Assembly: GCA_963747765.1 (NCBI GenBank) | Contig: CAVVGH010000007.1 | Location: 186,001 to 250,000 of the forward strand | DNA: 64,000 nucleotides | Source of the DNA: VRUE01 sp963747765 | Lineage (GTDB): Bacteria > Actinomycetota > Thermoleophilia > Solirubrobacterales > 70-9 | Reading direction: 5' to 3' | Part shown: positions 1 through 7,630 of the stretch, piece after piece | How positions within the stretch are numbered: the first letter of the stretch is position 1 | Layout of the letters: every line of letters starts with the position of its first letter | Made by a program: the position numbers and the translations under genes | The notes under the pieces: model-generated | Told to the model about the DNA's origin: nothing | The model's input: only the letters and a program-made list of their open reading frames with translations | Databases searched by the model: none

Positions 1-2
1 AC

Positions 3-1625
3 GACGCCCCGGTGCTCTTGGTCGATACGGGTGAGTCGAACGCTTGGGTGTCATCGGTCGCAGCCGGTGGCAGAAACAGCCGGCTTAACTTTGTGTCTGC
101 CGTCGTATCGGTGTCGTTGGCAAACCAGATGATTCAAGAGGGCGCTCCCGACCTTCCCGTTGGAGAGCAACCTCGCGTTCTGCTCGCCACGCCATATCGT
201 GCCCAGGCCAAGCTCCTTCGATTGCTCATTGCTGACGCTGGATTGGACCGAATGGTGGAGCCAGGAACCGCCCATGCTTTTCAGGGTAGTGAGGCCCCCG
301 TCGTGATATTCGACTTAACGATCGACGAGCCGCACTGGCGGGTCGCCCTTTGCATGCAGAAATACGACAAGACGAATGAACAGCTGTTGAACGTTGCCTT
401 GACCCGACCCAAACACCGTCTAGTCATCGTCGGGGACTTCGACTACATCGAGCGGATAGGAAAGCGAAGCTTCCTGGGAAGCCGGCTAATTCCATTCCTT
501 ACCGCCAGGTACCCAAGGGTCGATGCCGACGATGTAGCGCCAGCGGACATCAGAGCAGGCGCGGCCCAGGCGCAGACATTGCTTGCCGGCGGCACGGTCG
601 AGCCTCAGCACCAGCGTGAAGTCATGACTCAGGCTGAGGTGTTCCCGCGGCTATACGCAGACCTCGACCGTGCGCTGGGACGTATCGTCATCTACTCGCC
701 TTTCATTACACAGAGCCGTCTGGCGGAGGTTTTGCCGCATCTGAGTGCGGCCGTCGCCCGTGGGGTTCGGGTATTCCTCATAACCAAGACCTTGGACGAC
801 CGCGGAAAGCGCGAGCTCGAATCCTACTGCCGGGTTGAAGAGCAGCTCAAACGAGTCGGGGTAACCGTCGTTCACAAGCCGGGGATGCATGAGAAGCTCG
901 TCTTTGTCGACGATGAAATCGCCTGGGCGGGATCGTTGAATGTGCTCAGCTTCAGGAACACCCAAGAGTGGATGGCGCGCTGGGAGAGTCCCGAGGTCGT
1001 TGACGATTTCACCCGCCCGCTCGCGCTAGATCGGGTTCTTTCTTTCTATGAATCGGGCGATGCCAGCTGTCCGATCTGTGGATCGGAGCTCGTCCCCGCC
1101 GAGGGACGATCCGGAGTCTATTGGCGCTGCACAGTCAAGGACTGCTACAGCCAAGATCTCGATAAGCCGCCTCCCCGCGACGGGATGCTTCGCTGCGCAA
1201 GCCAGGGGTGCGATGGGACGGTCGAGTTCTATGACGCCGGGAAGCGACCAGTCTGGCGCTGCACGGCAAATCGTCGGCACCGACAGAGCGTCCACCCAAA
1301 CCATTTGCGCCTACCCAAGATGCGGGACCTGGTGGTGGAGGGGGCTGGCACTCGAGGTCTTCGGAAGCTCAGTCGCGAACTCGGCGCCACGGTCCAGCTA
1401 CCGAGTGCGTCGGATCGGCGCGCAAGTACCGATGGGGCGGCCCGCGTCGTCACCGCAGTGGAGCTTGCTCAACGGGTCGGGCGAGATCCCCGCACATTTC
1501 GCGCCTGGTTGCGCAGCAAGGGGCGCGAGGGCCACCCCATCTTGGCTAAGCACCGACTGAACGACCCCTGGGAGTTCACGCCTGAGGAGGCAGATCAGAT
1601 CGCCTTGGAATACATGGAACGTTGA
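3..1625 (+). CDS. SF1 helicase C-terminus fused to a PLD nuclease-like domain (5' end outside window)
   Basis: The frame is open to the left edge, so the N-terminal ATPase part of the protein is missing. Residues about 55-145 carry the end of a superfamily I (UvrD/Dna2-like) helicase core: the GTAHAFQGSE segment and the VALTRPKHRLVIVGD segment match motifs V and VI. A phospholipase D-like domain follows, with one complete HKD motif (HEKLVFVDDE...GSLN, near residue 293). Next come two Cys clusters resembling topoisomerase-type zinc ribbons (CPICG...CTVKDC and CASQGC...C, about 353-425), and a C-terminal region with a helix-turn-helix-like segment (AQRVGRDPRTFRAWLRSKG). Helicase plus PLD proteins occur in DNA repair and in phage-defence contexts. 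Which applies here cannot be told from one truncated gene. GTG at 12 is only the first in-window start codon, not the true start. Confidence 0.7.
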   Translation, partial: DAPVLLVDTGESNAWVSSVAAGGRNSRLNFVSAVVSVSLANQMIQEGAPDLPVGEQPRVLLATPYRAQAKLLRLLIADAGLDRMVEPGTAHAFQGSEAPVVIFDLTIDEPHWRVALCMQKYDKTNEQLLNVALTRPKHRLVIVGDFDYIERIGKRSFLGSRLIPFLTARYPRVDADDVAPADIRAGAAQAQTLLAGGTVEPQHQREVMTQAEVFPRLYADLDRALGRIVIYSPFITQSRLAEVLPHLSAAVARGVRVFLITKTLDDRGKRELESYCRVEEQLKRVGVTVVHKPGMHEKLVFVDDEIAWAGSLNVLSFRNTQEWMARWESPEVVDDFTRPLALDRVLSFYESGDASCPICGSELVPAEGRSGVYWRCTVKDCYSQDLDKPPPRDGMLRCASQGCDGTVEFYDAGKRPVWRCTANRRHRQSVHPNHLRLPKMRDLVVEGAGTRGLRKLSRELGATVQLPSASDRRASTDGAARVVTAVELAQRVGRDPRTFRAWLRSKGREGHPILAKHRLNDPWEFTPEEADQIALEYMER

Positions 1626-2055
1626 CAACAACGATCCAGTGGAACGGAGCAATGCCCCTGTCGCGCGAAGCAACAGCACGCATCAGTCAGATGAGCGTGA
1701 AGGCGAATGCGCTCATCAGCTGTGTCGCCAGCGCACCGAGTCACGAGGGTGTCGCTCGAATGAATTCGGCTGAGTTGTGTACTCAGCGTTGAATCTTTCA
1801 AGCAAAAGGCTGGCGGCACCCCTATCCATGCCCGCAGCTTCCCCGCCAAACGCGAGTGCCACAAAACTACATCGGCATAACCATCGGACTCCAGGTTGTC
1901 GTCTATCGCGCTCCTCGCTTTCGCCCAATTGCCGTGTGAGATTGGAACGTCCCCCCATGAAGCAGCCATATTCGGAGCATGTCACAAACGCTAGGTAGGA
2001 ACCCGAAGTAAGTTCAGACGTGGCCCCTGCTTCCGCGTGAGAGTAAGAGTACGCC
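1626..2055. other. Non-coding stretch, no supported gene
   Basis: About 430 bases between the helicase/PLD gene and the attC-like hairpin. Open frames on the minus strand (1595-1969 and 1716-2204) have no recognisable domain, mutually overlap and cross the hairpin, so I do not call them. Base composition is slightly lower in GC than the following genes, which fits accessory DNA. Confidence 0.5.
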
Positions 2056-2166
2056 GACCTACCTTGAGTGAAGCGCAGAGCCAGGCGGCCGTCAACCCCT
2101 TCGGGGTCGGGCGCAAAGCGCCCTTGACTGCCACCTGGATCTGCGCAATTAGCAGTTAGGTCGGGC
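2056..2166 (+). other. attC-like integron recombination site (long imperfect hairpin)
   Basis: Outer arms ccgaccta (2056-2063) and taggtcgg (2159-2166) pair perfectly. GTTAGGT at 2157-2163 matches the attC R' consensus GTTRRRY. Its partner ACCTACC at 2059-2065 differs by one base from RYYYAAC. Inside, after 8-9 nt unpaired spacers, gcgcag/ctgcgc (2075-2080, 2143-2148), ccagg/cctgg, ggc/gcc and gtcaa/ttgac pair in order with one-base internal loops. Two terminal hairpins close it, cccc-ttc-gggg (2098-2108) and gggcgc-aaa-gcgccc (2111-2125). Length (about 105 nt), spacers and box order follow attC architecture. No integrase gene or second attC is visible, so it would be a solitary site. It has no T tract, so it is not an intrinsic terminator. 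Confidence 0.5.
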
Positions 2167-2662
2167 AACCCACCTGCATTATCCGAACTGTCAGTTGACA
2201 CCACACAGTGCGGTTGACATTCATACTGTTACTTGCTAGATTACTTGGTTCGAATGACCCTCTATGGAACCGGAGAACATCTCTTTCCTTCCTCCCTTAC
2301 AGGACGTTGGCACTCCGGGACCAACCTCTCTAGAAACTGCAACGCGGCGTCGCAATTCGTGCCGTTATCCGCACTGCGGCTGCACCGAGGGCAGAGGCGC
2401 TCTCTGCGTTCGCTCTCCCTGTCTACTCCTGTGCAGCGGCTCAGCCCTTCTGAGACGTCGCGTACCTCTCCCTGCTCCGTCCTGACTTTACCGGACTGTG
2501 TCGTACCTATCAAGGATTCGAAGGGGTTCCCAAAAGGGCTGAGATCGCCTAGCGCCCCCTACGTAGTAATCGACCAAATGTGCAGATATCGGCACGAAAT
2601 AGGGTGCTTAGAAACCAAAGTAAGCGTATCCGCACCTCTCCGAGAGCCACTTCCGCCTCGGT
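2167..2662. other. Non-coding stretch, no supported gene
   Basis: Nearly 500 bases with only shadow frames (2233-2712, 2264-2485) that show no domain or convincing start. It separates the attC-like hairpin from the recombinase element. Confidence 0.5.
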
Positions 2663-2958
2663 CTATTTCCGAGGCGAAAGCGGGTCCGAGCTTCCGTCTG
2701 CGGGCTCGATGAGGATCGGCCCGAACAATTTGGCTAGCGGAATTGAGACGTCCAAATTCTTTTTGGCTTTGCCAAGCGGACCGCCGCCGCCCGTAGGCGG
2801 CGATTTCTTTCTCAGCCTGTCCGCATACCCACCCAATTGGTGTTCGCTCAGCACCGGCTCCAGCAACTACGCGGTAACGGTGAATGTGTCGTGTCGAGGT
2901 GAGTCCCTGCGCAGTACGTATCCATATGTCACATCAGGGCCGCACGCACGAACGCCGC
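2663..2958 (-). pseudogene. Inverted remnant of serine recombinase 3' end (left repeat arm 2743-2958)
   Basis: The minus strand encodes LEPVLSEHQLGGYADRLRKK and the following Ser/Pro/Gly-rich stretch, ending KKNLDVS. This is residue-for-residue the same as the C-terminus of the recombinase encoded on the plus strand at about 5140-5264. The match continues beyond a stop codon into YVLRRDSPRHDT, corresponding to FVLHRDSPRHET in the intact gene, and on to about 2958 with more divergence. Identity stops exactly after LDVS at 2743; this copy then reads 26 unrelated residues to a stop. It is a broken second copy of the recombinase 3' end lying in inverted orientation, so the recombinase sits between inverted repeats of about 215 bp. 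Confidence 0.8.
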
Positions 2959-3048
2959 CCCCTTGGCAGGGTGAGCGCCTTGGCGAACCCAGTGCGGATT
3001 TGGGGAGCGCCATGGCAAGGTCTCCCTTGCCGTGACGGACAAGAGGGC

Positions 3049-3070
3049 ATATGGTCGGGGCCGACCATAT
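3049..3070. promoter_or_regulatory. Near-perfect 22-bp palindrome upstream of recombinase pair
   Basis: atatggtcgg (3049-3058) and ccgaccatat (3061-3070) are perfect complements separated by GG. The site lies 57 bases before the first recombinase ATG, in the position expected of an operator. The two-base centre also fits a serine-recombinase crossover core, so it could be an attachment-site half. No data here separate the two. Confidence 0.45.
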
Positions 3071-3126
3071 AAACGCCGGGCGGCGCCAGAGACGCCCCCG
3101 GCACGGCAACAGGAGGTCTAGTCCTG

Positions 3127-3645
3127 ATGCATTCTCAGCGTAGTTACGTGTCGATGCCTTTTGGCAATCGGCGGACGAAGGGGCGAGCGGTTGCAGAGTC
3201 GCGCCCCACAGCGGCGATCCTCTACGCCAGGACGGCAGCGACGGATGAGCGGGGATCGATCCCAACTCAACTGGCCGAAGGGCGCGCCCTCGCCGAGCGC
3301 GAAGGCCTCGCCGTCATCGCCGAATACAGCGAGGAGGGCGTCGGTGGCCGTGGGTGCTCCCCCGCCCCCCAACTGGCCGCTCCCCTGCACCACGCCGAAG
3401 GGCTCGGCGCCACCCTGATCGTCCAGCACTCAGACCGGTTCTCGCGCCGCGCGGAGCAGCTGGCAGAGCTGGCGCTCGCCGCCAGGCGGGCCGGCGTCAC
3501 GCTGCACTCGGTGCAAGACGACGCTGCCCTCCACGGCCCGCTTCTCGGGGCGGCTGCCGACGAGCTCGAGCACAGCGCCCGCAAGGCCCCCACAGCTGGG
3601 CCGCGGCGTTGGCTTCGCCAGCGCACTCGGAAGGCTCGCCCCTGA
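3127..3645 (+). pseudogene. Serine recombinase catalytic-domain remnant with Ser-to-Ala change
   Basis: The 172-residue frame aligns over its whole length with the first about 150 residues of the recombinase immediately downstream (shared ILYA, GSIPTQL, AEYS, TLIVQHSDR, ARRAGVTLHSVQDD). In the active site the downstream protein reads YAAKSTED, while this copy reads YARTAATD, so the nucleophilic serine position is alanine. It also lacks the recombinase, zinc-ribbon and coiled-coil domains. AGGAGG at 3111-3116 gives a good ribosome site for ATG 3127, and its TGA overlaps the next ATG (TGATG at 3643-3647), so it is probably still translated. It is either a decaying tandem duplicate or a catalytically silent partner subunit. 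Confidence 0.7.
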
Positions 3646-6113
3646 TGGCGGCCGAGCCGATCTCGGCCGCCATCCTCTACGCCGCCAAGTCCACCGAGGA
3701 CATCCACGGCTCAATCCCAACCCAGCTTGAAGACGGGCGAGGGCTCGCCGAGCAGGAGGGCTTGGAGGTCGTGGCCGAGTACTCCGACGAGTCCGCTTCC
3801 GCCTACAAGGGAGACCGGGGACCGGAACTCGCCGCGGCCCTGGAGCACGCCGAGAGGATCGGCGGCACACTGATCGTCCAACACTCCGATCGCCTCGCCC
3901 GCGGGGACGGCAAGCAGGCCCGCCATCTCGCAGAGCTCTTCTTCTTCGCCAACCGCGCAGGCGTGACGCTGCGCTCGGTACAGGACGACTCCACCTTCCA
4001 GAACCCGGTCTTAGCCGTCGTGATGGGCGAGCGCAACATGGAGGACTCACGCCGAAAGAGCCTGGCGATCAAGGCCGGGATGGCGCGCCGGCGCAAACGC
4101 GGCCTCTACAACGGCGGGTTCACGCCCTATGGCTACCTGCTGCGCCGAAACGAGGACGATGAGCGAGTCCTCGTGATCGACGAGGAGCGTGCGCCATGGG
4201 TGCGGCGCATCTTCGACCTCTTCCTGGCCGGCGAGTCCTACGCGGACATTGCCCGAACGCTGGAAGCCGAGGGAGCCCCCTCCTACAAGGGGGAAAGCCT
4301 CTGGAGCCACTACACGGTGCGCAAGATCGTGAGGAATCATCTCTTCGCAGGCCTGATCCGCGATGGCGAGGAGCTATTCGAGGCAGCGCATGAGGCGATC
4401 ATCGACCGCGAGACGTGGGAGAAGGTCGTTGCGCTGCGAGAGGCAAAGGCACGAACCCACAAGCGGGGACGGCCAACTGCCGGAAAGCATCTGTTCAGGA
4501 AAGGCTTTTTGAAATGCGGGAAATGCGGGGAGGACATGAGCCCGCTCACCTACCGCGACCGGCCTCATCCAACAGATCAGATCTATCGCTGCCTGGGCCG
4601 CAAGCGCCACTCGCACACCTGCGACATGAGCGCCGTCTACCGCTCAGACGTCGACAGCGCGGTCTATGCCTACTTCAATGACCTCGGCCTGGACGCAGAG
4701 GCCACCAGAGAGCAACTGGTGGCCGCCAGGGAGCGATCCCTGGCCGAGGCCAGGGATGTCCTGCGAAGCGCAGAGGAGGAGACGCAGAGCGCCGAAGAGC
4801 GCCTGGAGCGCATCAAGCGCGACTACCTCTCCGGCCAGCTGCGCGCCTTCGAATGGCGGGAGCTAAGGGAAGAGCTCGAACCGGAGCTCTCAGCCGCCCT
4901 GGCCGAGGAAGAACGGTTGCGCAAGCAGCTCGAAGAGACCGAGAGCGAGAGCGCCCTCTCGAAGGTGACCGCCGCTCTGCTGGCCCAGCTCTCGGAGATC
5001 CGCGCTGAGGTCGCCAAGGAGGTCACCGACGTCAAGGAGGCGGCTGCCGTGCGTGCGGCCCTGATGCGGCTCTTCGACGGATTCGTCCTGCACAGGGACT
5101 CACCTCGACACGAAACAAGGGAGAGCACAAAAGTCGCCTACTGGCTGGAGCCGGTGCTGAGCGAACACCAATTGGGTGGGTATGCGGACAGGCTGAGAAA
5201 GAAATCGCCGCCTACGGGCGGCGGCGGTCCGCTTGGCAAAGCCAAAAAGAATTTGGACGTCTCAACTGGAAGGCCCTGCAGTGATAGCGCCTGCGCACCA
5301 AGAAGAGCGGTGGCTAAGCTTGCGGGGAGCTTGAATTCCGACGCTCCGCAAGAGAATCTGGACCGGCTCGTATCTCTCCGGCGCTGGAACCTCGGCGTCG
5401 GATCGGCGCACCTGGCTCAGGCGGTGGCGATCCTGTTGCTCGCCGGTGCCGTCTCGCTCCCGGTGTCGATCGGCTACCTCACCGGTCCGCCCGGGGCCGG
5501 CGAATACGGTGGTCCGAAGCTGCTCTTCGACCTCCGGGTCGACATCGCCGTAGCGGCGTTCCTGCTGCTCGCCGCCGTCGATCACCTTTCGGTAGGCACC
5601 TGGGGGCGGCGTTGGTACGAGCGCCAGGTCACTCGCGGGATCAATCCGGCGCGGTGGTGGGAGTACTCGATCAGCGCCTCGCTGATGGTCGTGCTGATCG
5701 CGATGCTCGCCGGGGTGCGGGAGGGCACCGCCCTGGTGGCGCTGTTCGGCGCCAACGCGGCGATGATTCTCTTCGGCCTGATCATGGAGCGGGTCAACCT
5801 CGATCGCGAGGTGGTGCGGTGGCGGCCGTTCGTCTACGGCTGCATCGCCGGCGCAGCGCCGTGGATCGCCATCGCCGTGCAGATCACCGTCTCCCAGGCC
5901 GAGACTGGCGACGTGCCGGGATTCGTCATCGCGATCTTCGTGACACTGCTGATCCTCTTCAACAGCTTCGCGGTCAACATGTGGCTTCAGTACCGCCGCA
6001 TCGGGCCCTGGAGTGACCCGCTGTTCGCGGAGAAGGCCTACCTGGTTCTGAGTCTCCTGGCCAAGAGCGCGCTTGCCTGGCAGGTCTACGCCGGCGCGCT
6101 GGCGGGAAGCTGA
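3645..6113 (+). CDS. Large serine recombinase whose frame reads through into heliorhodopsin (822 aa)
   Basis: Recombinase part, residues 1 to about 540: resolvase-type catalytic domain (YAAKSTED with candidate Ser nucleophile, GSIPTQ, QHSDRLARGDG), the RRKRGLYNGGFTPYGY boundary, the recombinase DNA-binding domain (about 160-270), a zinc ribbon (CGKCGED...C...C, about 289-325), and a long charged coiled coil (about 350-450). This is the domain order of large serine integrases and transposon recombinases. No stop codon follows the KKNLDVS end of the repeated segment. The frame passes residues TGRPCSDS and enters the heliorhodopsin gene, ending only at 6113. The start ATG overlaps the stop of the preceding remnant. 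Whether a fusion protein is made or the second part is translated from its own start (GTG 5310) cannot be decided from sequence. The natural recombinase stop was probably lost at the junction. Confidence 0.8.
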   Translation: MAAEPISAAILYAAKSTEDIHGSIPTQLEDGRGLAEQEGLEVVAEYSDESASAYKGDRGPELAAALEHAERIGGTLIVQHSDRLARGDGKQARHLAELFFFANRAGVTLRSVQDDSTFQNPVLAVVMGERNMEDSRRKSLAIKAGMARRRKRGLYNGGFTPYGYLLRRNEDDERVLVIDEERAPWVRRIFDLFLAGESYADIARTLEAEGAPSYKGESLWSHYTVRKIVRNHLFAGLIRDGEELFEAAHEAIIDRETWEKVVALREAKARTHKRGRPTAGKHLFRKGFLKCGKCGEDMSPLTYRDRPHPTDQIYRCLGRKRHSHTCDMSAVYRSDVDSAVYAYFNDLGLDAEATREQLVAARERSLAEARDVLRSAEEETQSAEERLERIKRDYLSGQLRAFEWRELREELEPELSAALAEEERLRKQLEETESESALSKVTAALLAQLSEIRAEVAKEVTDVKEAAAVRAALMRLFDGFVLHRDSPRHETRESTKVAYWLEPVLSEHQLGGYADRLRKKSPPTGGGGPLGKAKKNLDVSTGRPCSDSACAPRRAVAKLAGSLNSDAPQENLDRLVSLRRWNLGVGSAHLAQAVAILLLAGAVSLPVSIGYLTGPPGAGEYGGPKLLFDLRVDIAVAAFLLLAAVDHLSVGTWGRRWYERQVTRGINPARWWEYSISASLMVVLIAMLAGVREGTALVALFGANAAMILFGLIMERVNLDREVVRWRPFVYGCIAGAAPWIAIAVQITVSQAETGDVPGFVIAIFVTLLILFNSFAVNMWLQYRRIGPWSDPLFAEKAYLVLSLLAKSALAWQVYAGALAGS
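5041..5265. repeat. Right inverted-repeat arm of recombinase element
   Basis: Reverse-complement match to 2743-2958. The outer ends are identical (ttgagacgtccaa at 2743-2755 against ttggacgtctcaa at 5253-5265), and homology decays inward. The outer boundary on both sides is abrupt, as for an element end or rearrangement junction. The flanks show no clear target duplication. Confidence 0.75.
5310..6113 (+). CDS. Heliorhodopsin
   Basis: Retinal-binding seven-helix membrane protein of the heliorhodopsin family. Family marks visible: the WWEYSISASLM segment in helix 3 with the Glu expected to be the Schiff-base counterion, FGANAAMILFGLIMERVN in helix 4, the NSFAVNMWLQY segment, and in the last helix LLAKSALAWQVYAGAL, whose Lys (about residue 252 counted from GTG 5310) is the retinal lysine. 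From GTG 5310 (weak AAGAAGAG upstream) the product is 267 residues, about the usual family length; TTG 5331 is an alternative. Heliorhodopsins are thought to be light sensors or enzyme modulators rather than pumps. The gene lies directly behind the recombinase element and is in frame with it, so its original promoter was probably displaced. No carotenoid cleavage gene for retinal is seen in the window. Confidence 0.85.
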   Translation: MAKLAGSLNSDAPQENLDRLVSLRRWNLGVGSAHLAQAVAILLLAGAVSLPVSIGYLTGPPGAGEYGGPKLLFDLRVDIAVAAFLLLAAVDHLSVGTWGRRWYERQVTRGINPARWWEYSISASLMVVLIAMLAGVREGTALVALFGANAAMILFGLIMERVNLDREVVRWRPFVYGCIAGAAPWIAIAVQITVSQAETGDVPGFVIAIFVTLLILFNSFAVNMWLQYRRIGPWSDPLFAEKAYLVLSLLAKSALAWQVYAGALAGS

Positions 6114-6219
6114 CCGGGAGCGGTTGACTGCTATGGCAGGTTGGGCGGATGAATGAACCCGGCGGTGATCGGTTGCTTCATCTACGTGTGAGTAACGGGG
6201 TTCGGTTTTCGGGGTGGGA

Positions 6220-6495
6220 CTATCCGACAGCCCGGGCGACGCCGACGACGATCAGCCCGAGCGCGACCGCCCCCAGTGCCTTGCGAAAGACGTTGACGCC
6301 GTGCGCGGCCTCCTCGTAGGCCCACACAGTCAGCGCGACGTAGAAGATTGCGCGGGCGAGGTCACTGATCGTGCTGCCGTCGTCGGCCAGTCTCGTGGCG
6401 AGGAGCGCTGCGAGGGCGATCCAGAGCGGTGGATTCGGGAACTGGCCGACTACGTATCCGCGGATCTTGACGTCCCTCTGGATGGGCGTGATCAT
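6220..6495 (-). CDS. Small membrane protein of unknown function (91 aa)
   Basis: ATG at 6495, divergent from the acyltransferase gene. It has two predicted hydrophobic segments (PPLWIALAALLA and ALGAVALGLIVVGVA) and one amphipathic segment between (ARAIFYVALTVWAYEE), so probably a two- or three-helix inner membrane protein. I recognise no named family. Coding potential is supported by clean codon use and a self-contained hydrophobic pattern; the plus-strand frame over the same bases looks like a shadow. Confidence 0.6.
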   Translation of the reverse strand: MITPIQRDVKIRGYVVGQFPNPPLWIALAALLATRLADDGSTISDLARAIFYVALTVWAYEEAAHGVNVFRKALGAVALGLIVVGVARAVG

Positions 6496-6586
6496 ACCGC
6501 CGGCCCCGGGCTCATCCCTGAGGCGGGATCAGGACTTCGCGCACCGAAGTCGAGTTGCTCCGGCCACCCCGTGCCAGAATTGCCTC

Positions 6587-7630
6587 GTGCAACGGGGTGG
6601 CGTTGATGAGACCCGTGTTGAGACGGTGCTGCGGCGGTTGCGTACGATCCCGCCGCTGGTGCTCGGCCTGCTGCTGATCACTGCGCTCTTCCCACCGTTG
6701 CTCGTCGTCTCCGTCGTCGTCGATGTCGTTCGCCGGCTCGCCTTCGGAGTGCCGCCTACGGCTCTGCGGCTGACCGCGTTTCTCTGGGTCTACCTCGCCG
6801 CTGAGGTTGTCGGGCTCGCCGCGATGGCCGCGGCCTGGGCCATCAGCCTGGGCGGCCGCCGGGAGGCGGCGCTGGAGCGAATGACGCTGGGTCTACAGCA
6901 GCTATGGGCCGGCGTCCTGTTCGGGGCGGTCAGGGCGCTGTTCGGCCTCCGTCTCGAGGTGACCGGCGACGACGCGATCGCGCCGGGGCCGGTCGTCGTG
7001 CTGATCCGCCACGCGAGCATCGTCGACAACCTCCTGCCGGCGATCCTGGTCACCCGTCCGCACGCAATCCGCCTGCGCTATGTGCTGAAGCGCGAACTGC
7101 TCGCCGATCCCTGCCTCGATGTCGCCGGCCGGCGCCTACCGAACTACTTCGTCCGCCGCGGCACGGGCGAGGCGGTGGAGCTGGAGCGGATGCGCTCGCT
7201 GGCGCAGGGCCTGGAAGGCGACGAGGGAGTGCTGATCTACCCCGAGGGGACCCGTTTCACACTTGAGCGCCGCAAGCGCGCGATCGCGCGGATCGGCGAG
7301 CGCGACCCCGATCTGGCCGCAAGGGCGGAGCGCCTGCGCCACCTGCTGCCGCCCCGCTTCGGTGGCGTCGGGGCGCTGCTCGACGGCGCCCCGGACGCCG
7401 ATGTCCTCGTCATCGCCCACTACGGCTTCGACGGCCTGCGCTTGGTGTCCGACATTTGGCGCGGCGGTCTTGTCGACCTCTTCATCAGAGTGCGGGTCAC
7501 ACGGGTGCCGCACTCCGCCGTCCCCGCGGGGGACGCCGCGCGCGCGGACTGGCTCTATGACGTCTGGCAGGATGTCGACGACTGGCTCGAGAAGCGCTTC
7601 GCCGCCGATCCCCAGCCGGTGGAGTTGTGA
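6587..7630 (+). CDS. Lysophospholipid (1-acylglycerol-3-phosphate) acyltransferase-like membrane protein
   Basis: Two N-terminal membrane segments (VLGLLLITALFPPLLVVSVVV and TAFLWVYLAAEVVGLAAMAA) precede a PlsC-type acyltransferase domain. The HX4D catalytic motif is HASIVD (near residue 142) and the PEGTRF substrate-binding motif follows, with RELL and FVRRG segments between. The family transfers acyl groups to lysophospholipids in membrane lipid synthesis. The frame extends upstream to 6371, but that region overlaps the divergent small membrane gene. GTG 6587 (or GTG 6626, just before the first helix) is more sensible. It overlaps the next gene by four bases (GTGA), so the two are translationally coupled. 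Confidence 0.8.
   Translation: MQRGGVDETRVETVLRRLRTIPPLVLGLLLITALFPPLLVVSVVVDVVRRLAFGVPPTALRLTAFLWVYLAAEVVGLAAMAAAWAISLGGRREAALERMTLGLQQLWAGVLFGAVRALFGLRLEVTGDDAIAPGPVVVLIRHASIVDNLLPAILVTRPHAIRLRYVLKRELLADPCLDVAGRRLPNYFVRRGTGEAVELERMRSLAQGLEGDEGVLIYPEGTRFTLERRKRAIARIGERDPDLAARAERLRHLLPPRFGGVGALLDGAPDADVLVIAHYGFDGLRLVSDIWRGGLVDLFIRVRVTRVPHSAVPAGDAARADWLYDVWQDVDDWLEKRFAADPQPVEL

Noticed and set aside
2056..2166. Intrinsic terminator for the helicase/PLD gene
   Set aside because: No T tract, 430 bases beyond the stop, and far more structured than a terminator needs to be.
1595..2204. Minus-strand open frames of 124 and 162 residues
   Set aside because: No recognisable domain, mutually overlapping, and they cross the attC-like hairpin.
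2233..3072. Plus-strand frames in the region left of the recombinase
   Set aside because: They overlap the inverted recombinase remnant on the other strand and have no domain or convincing start.
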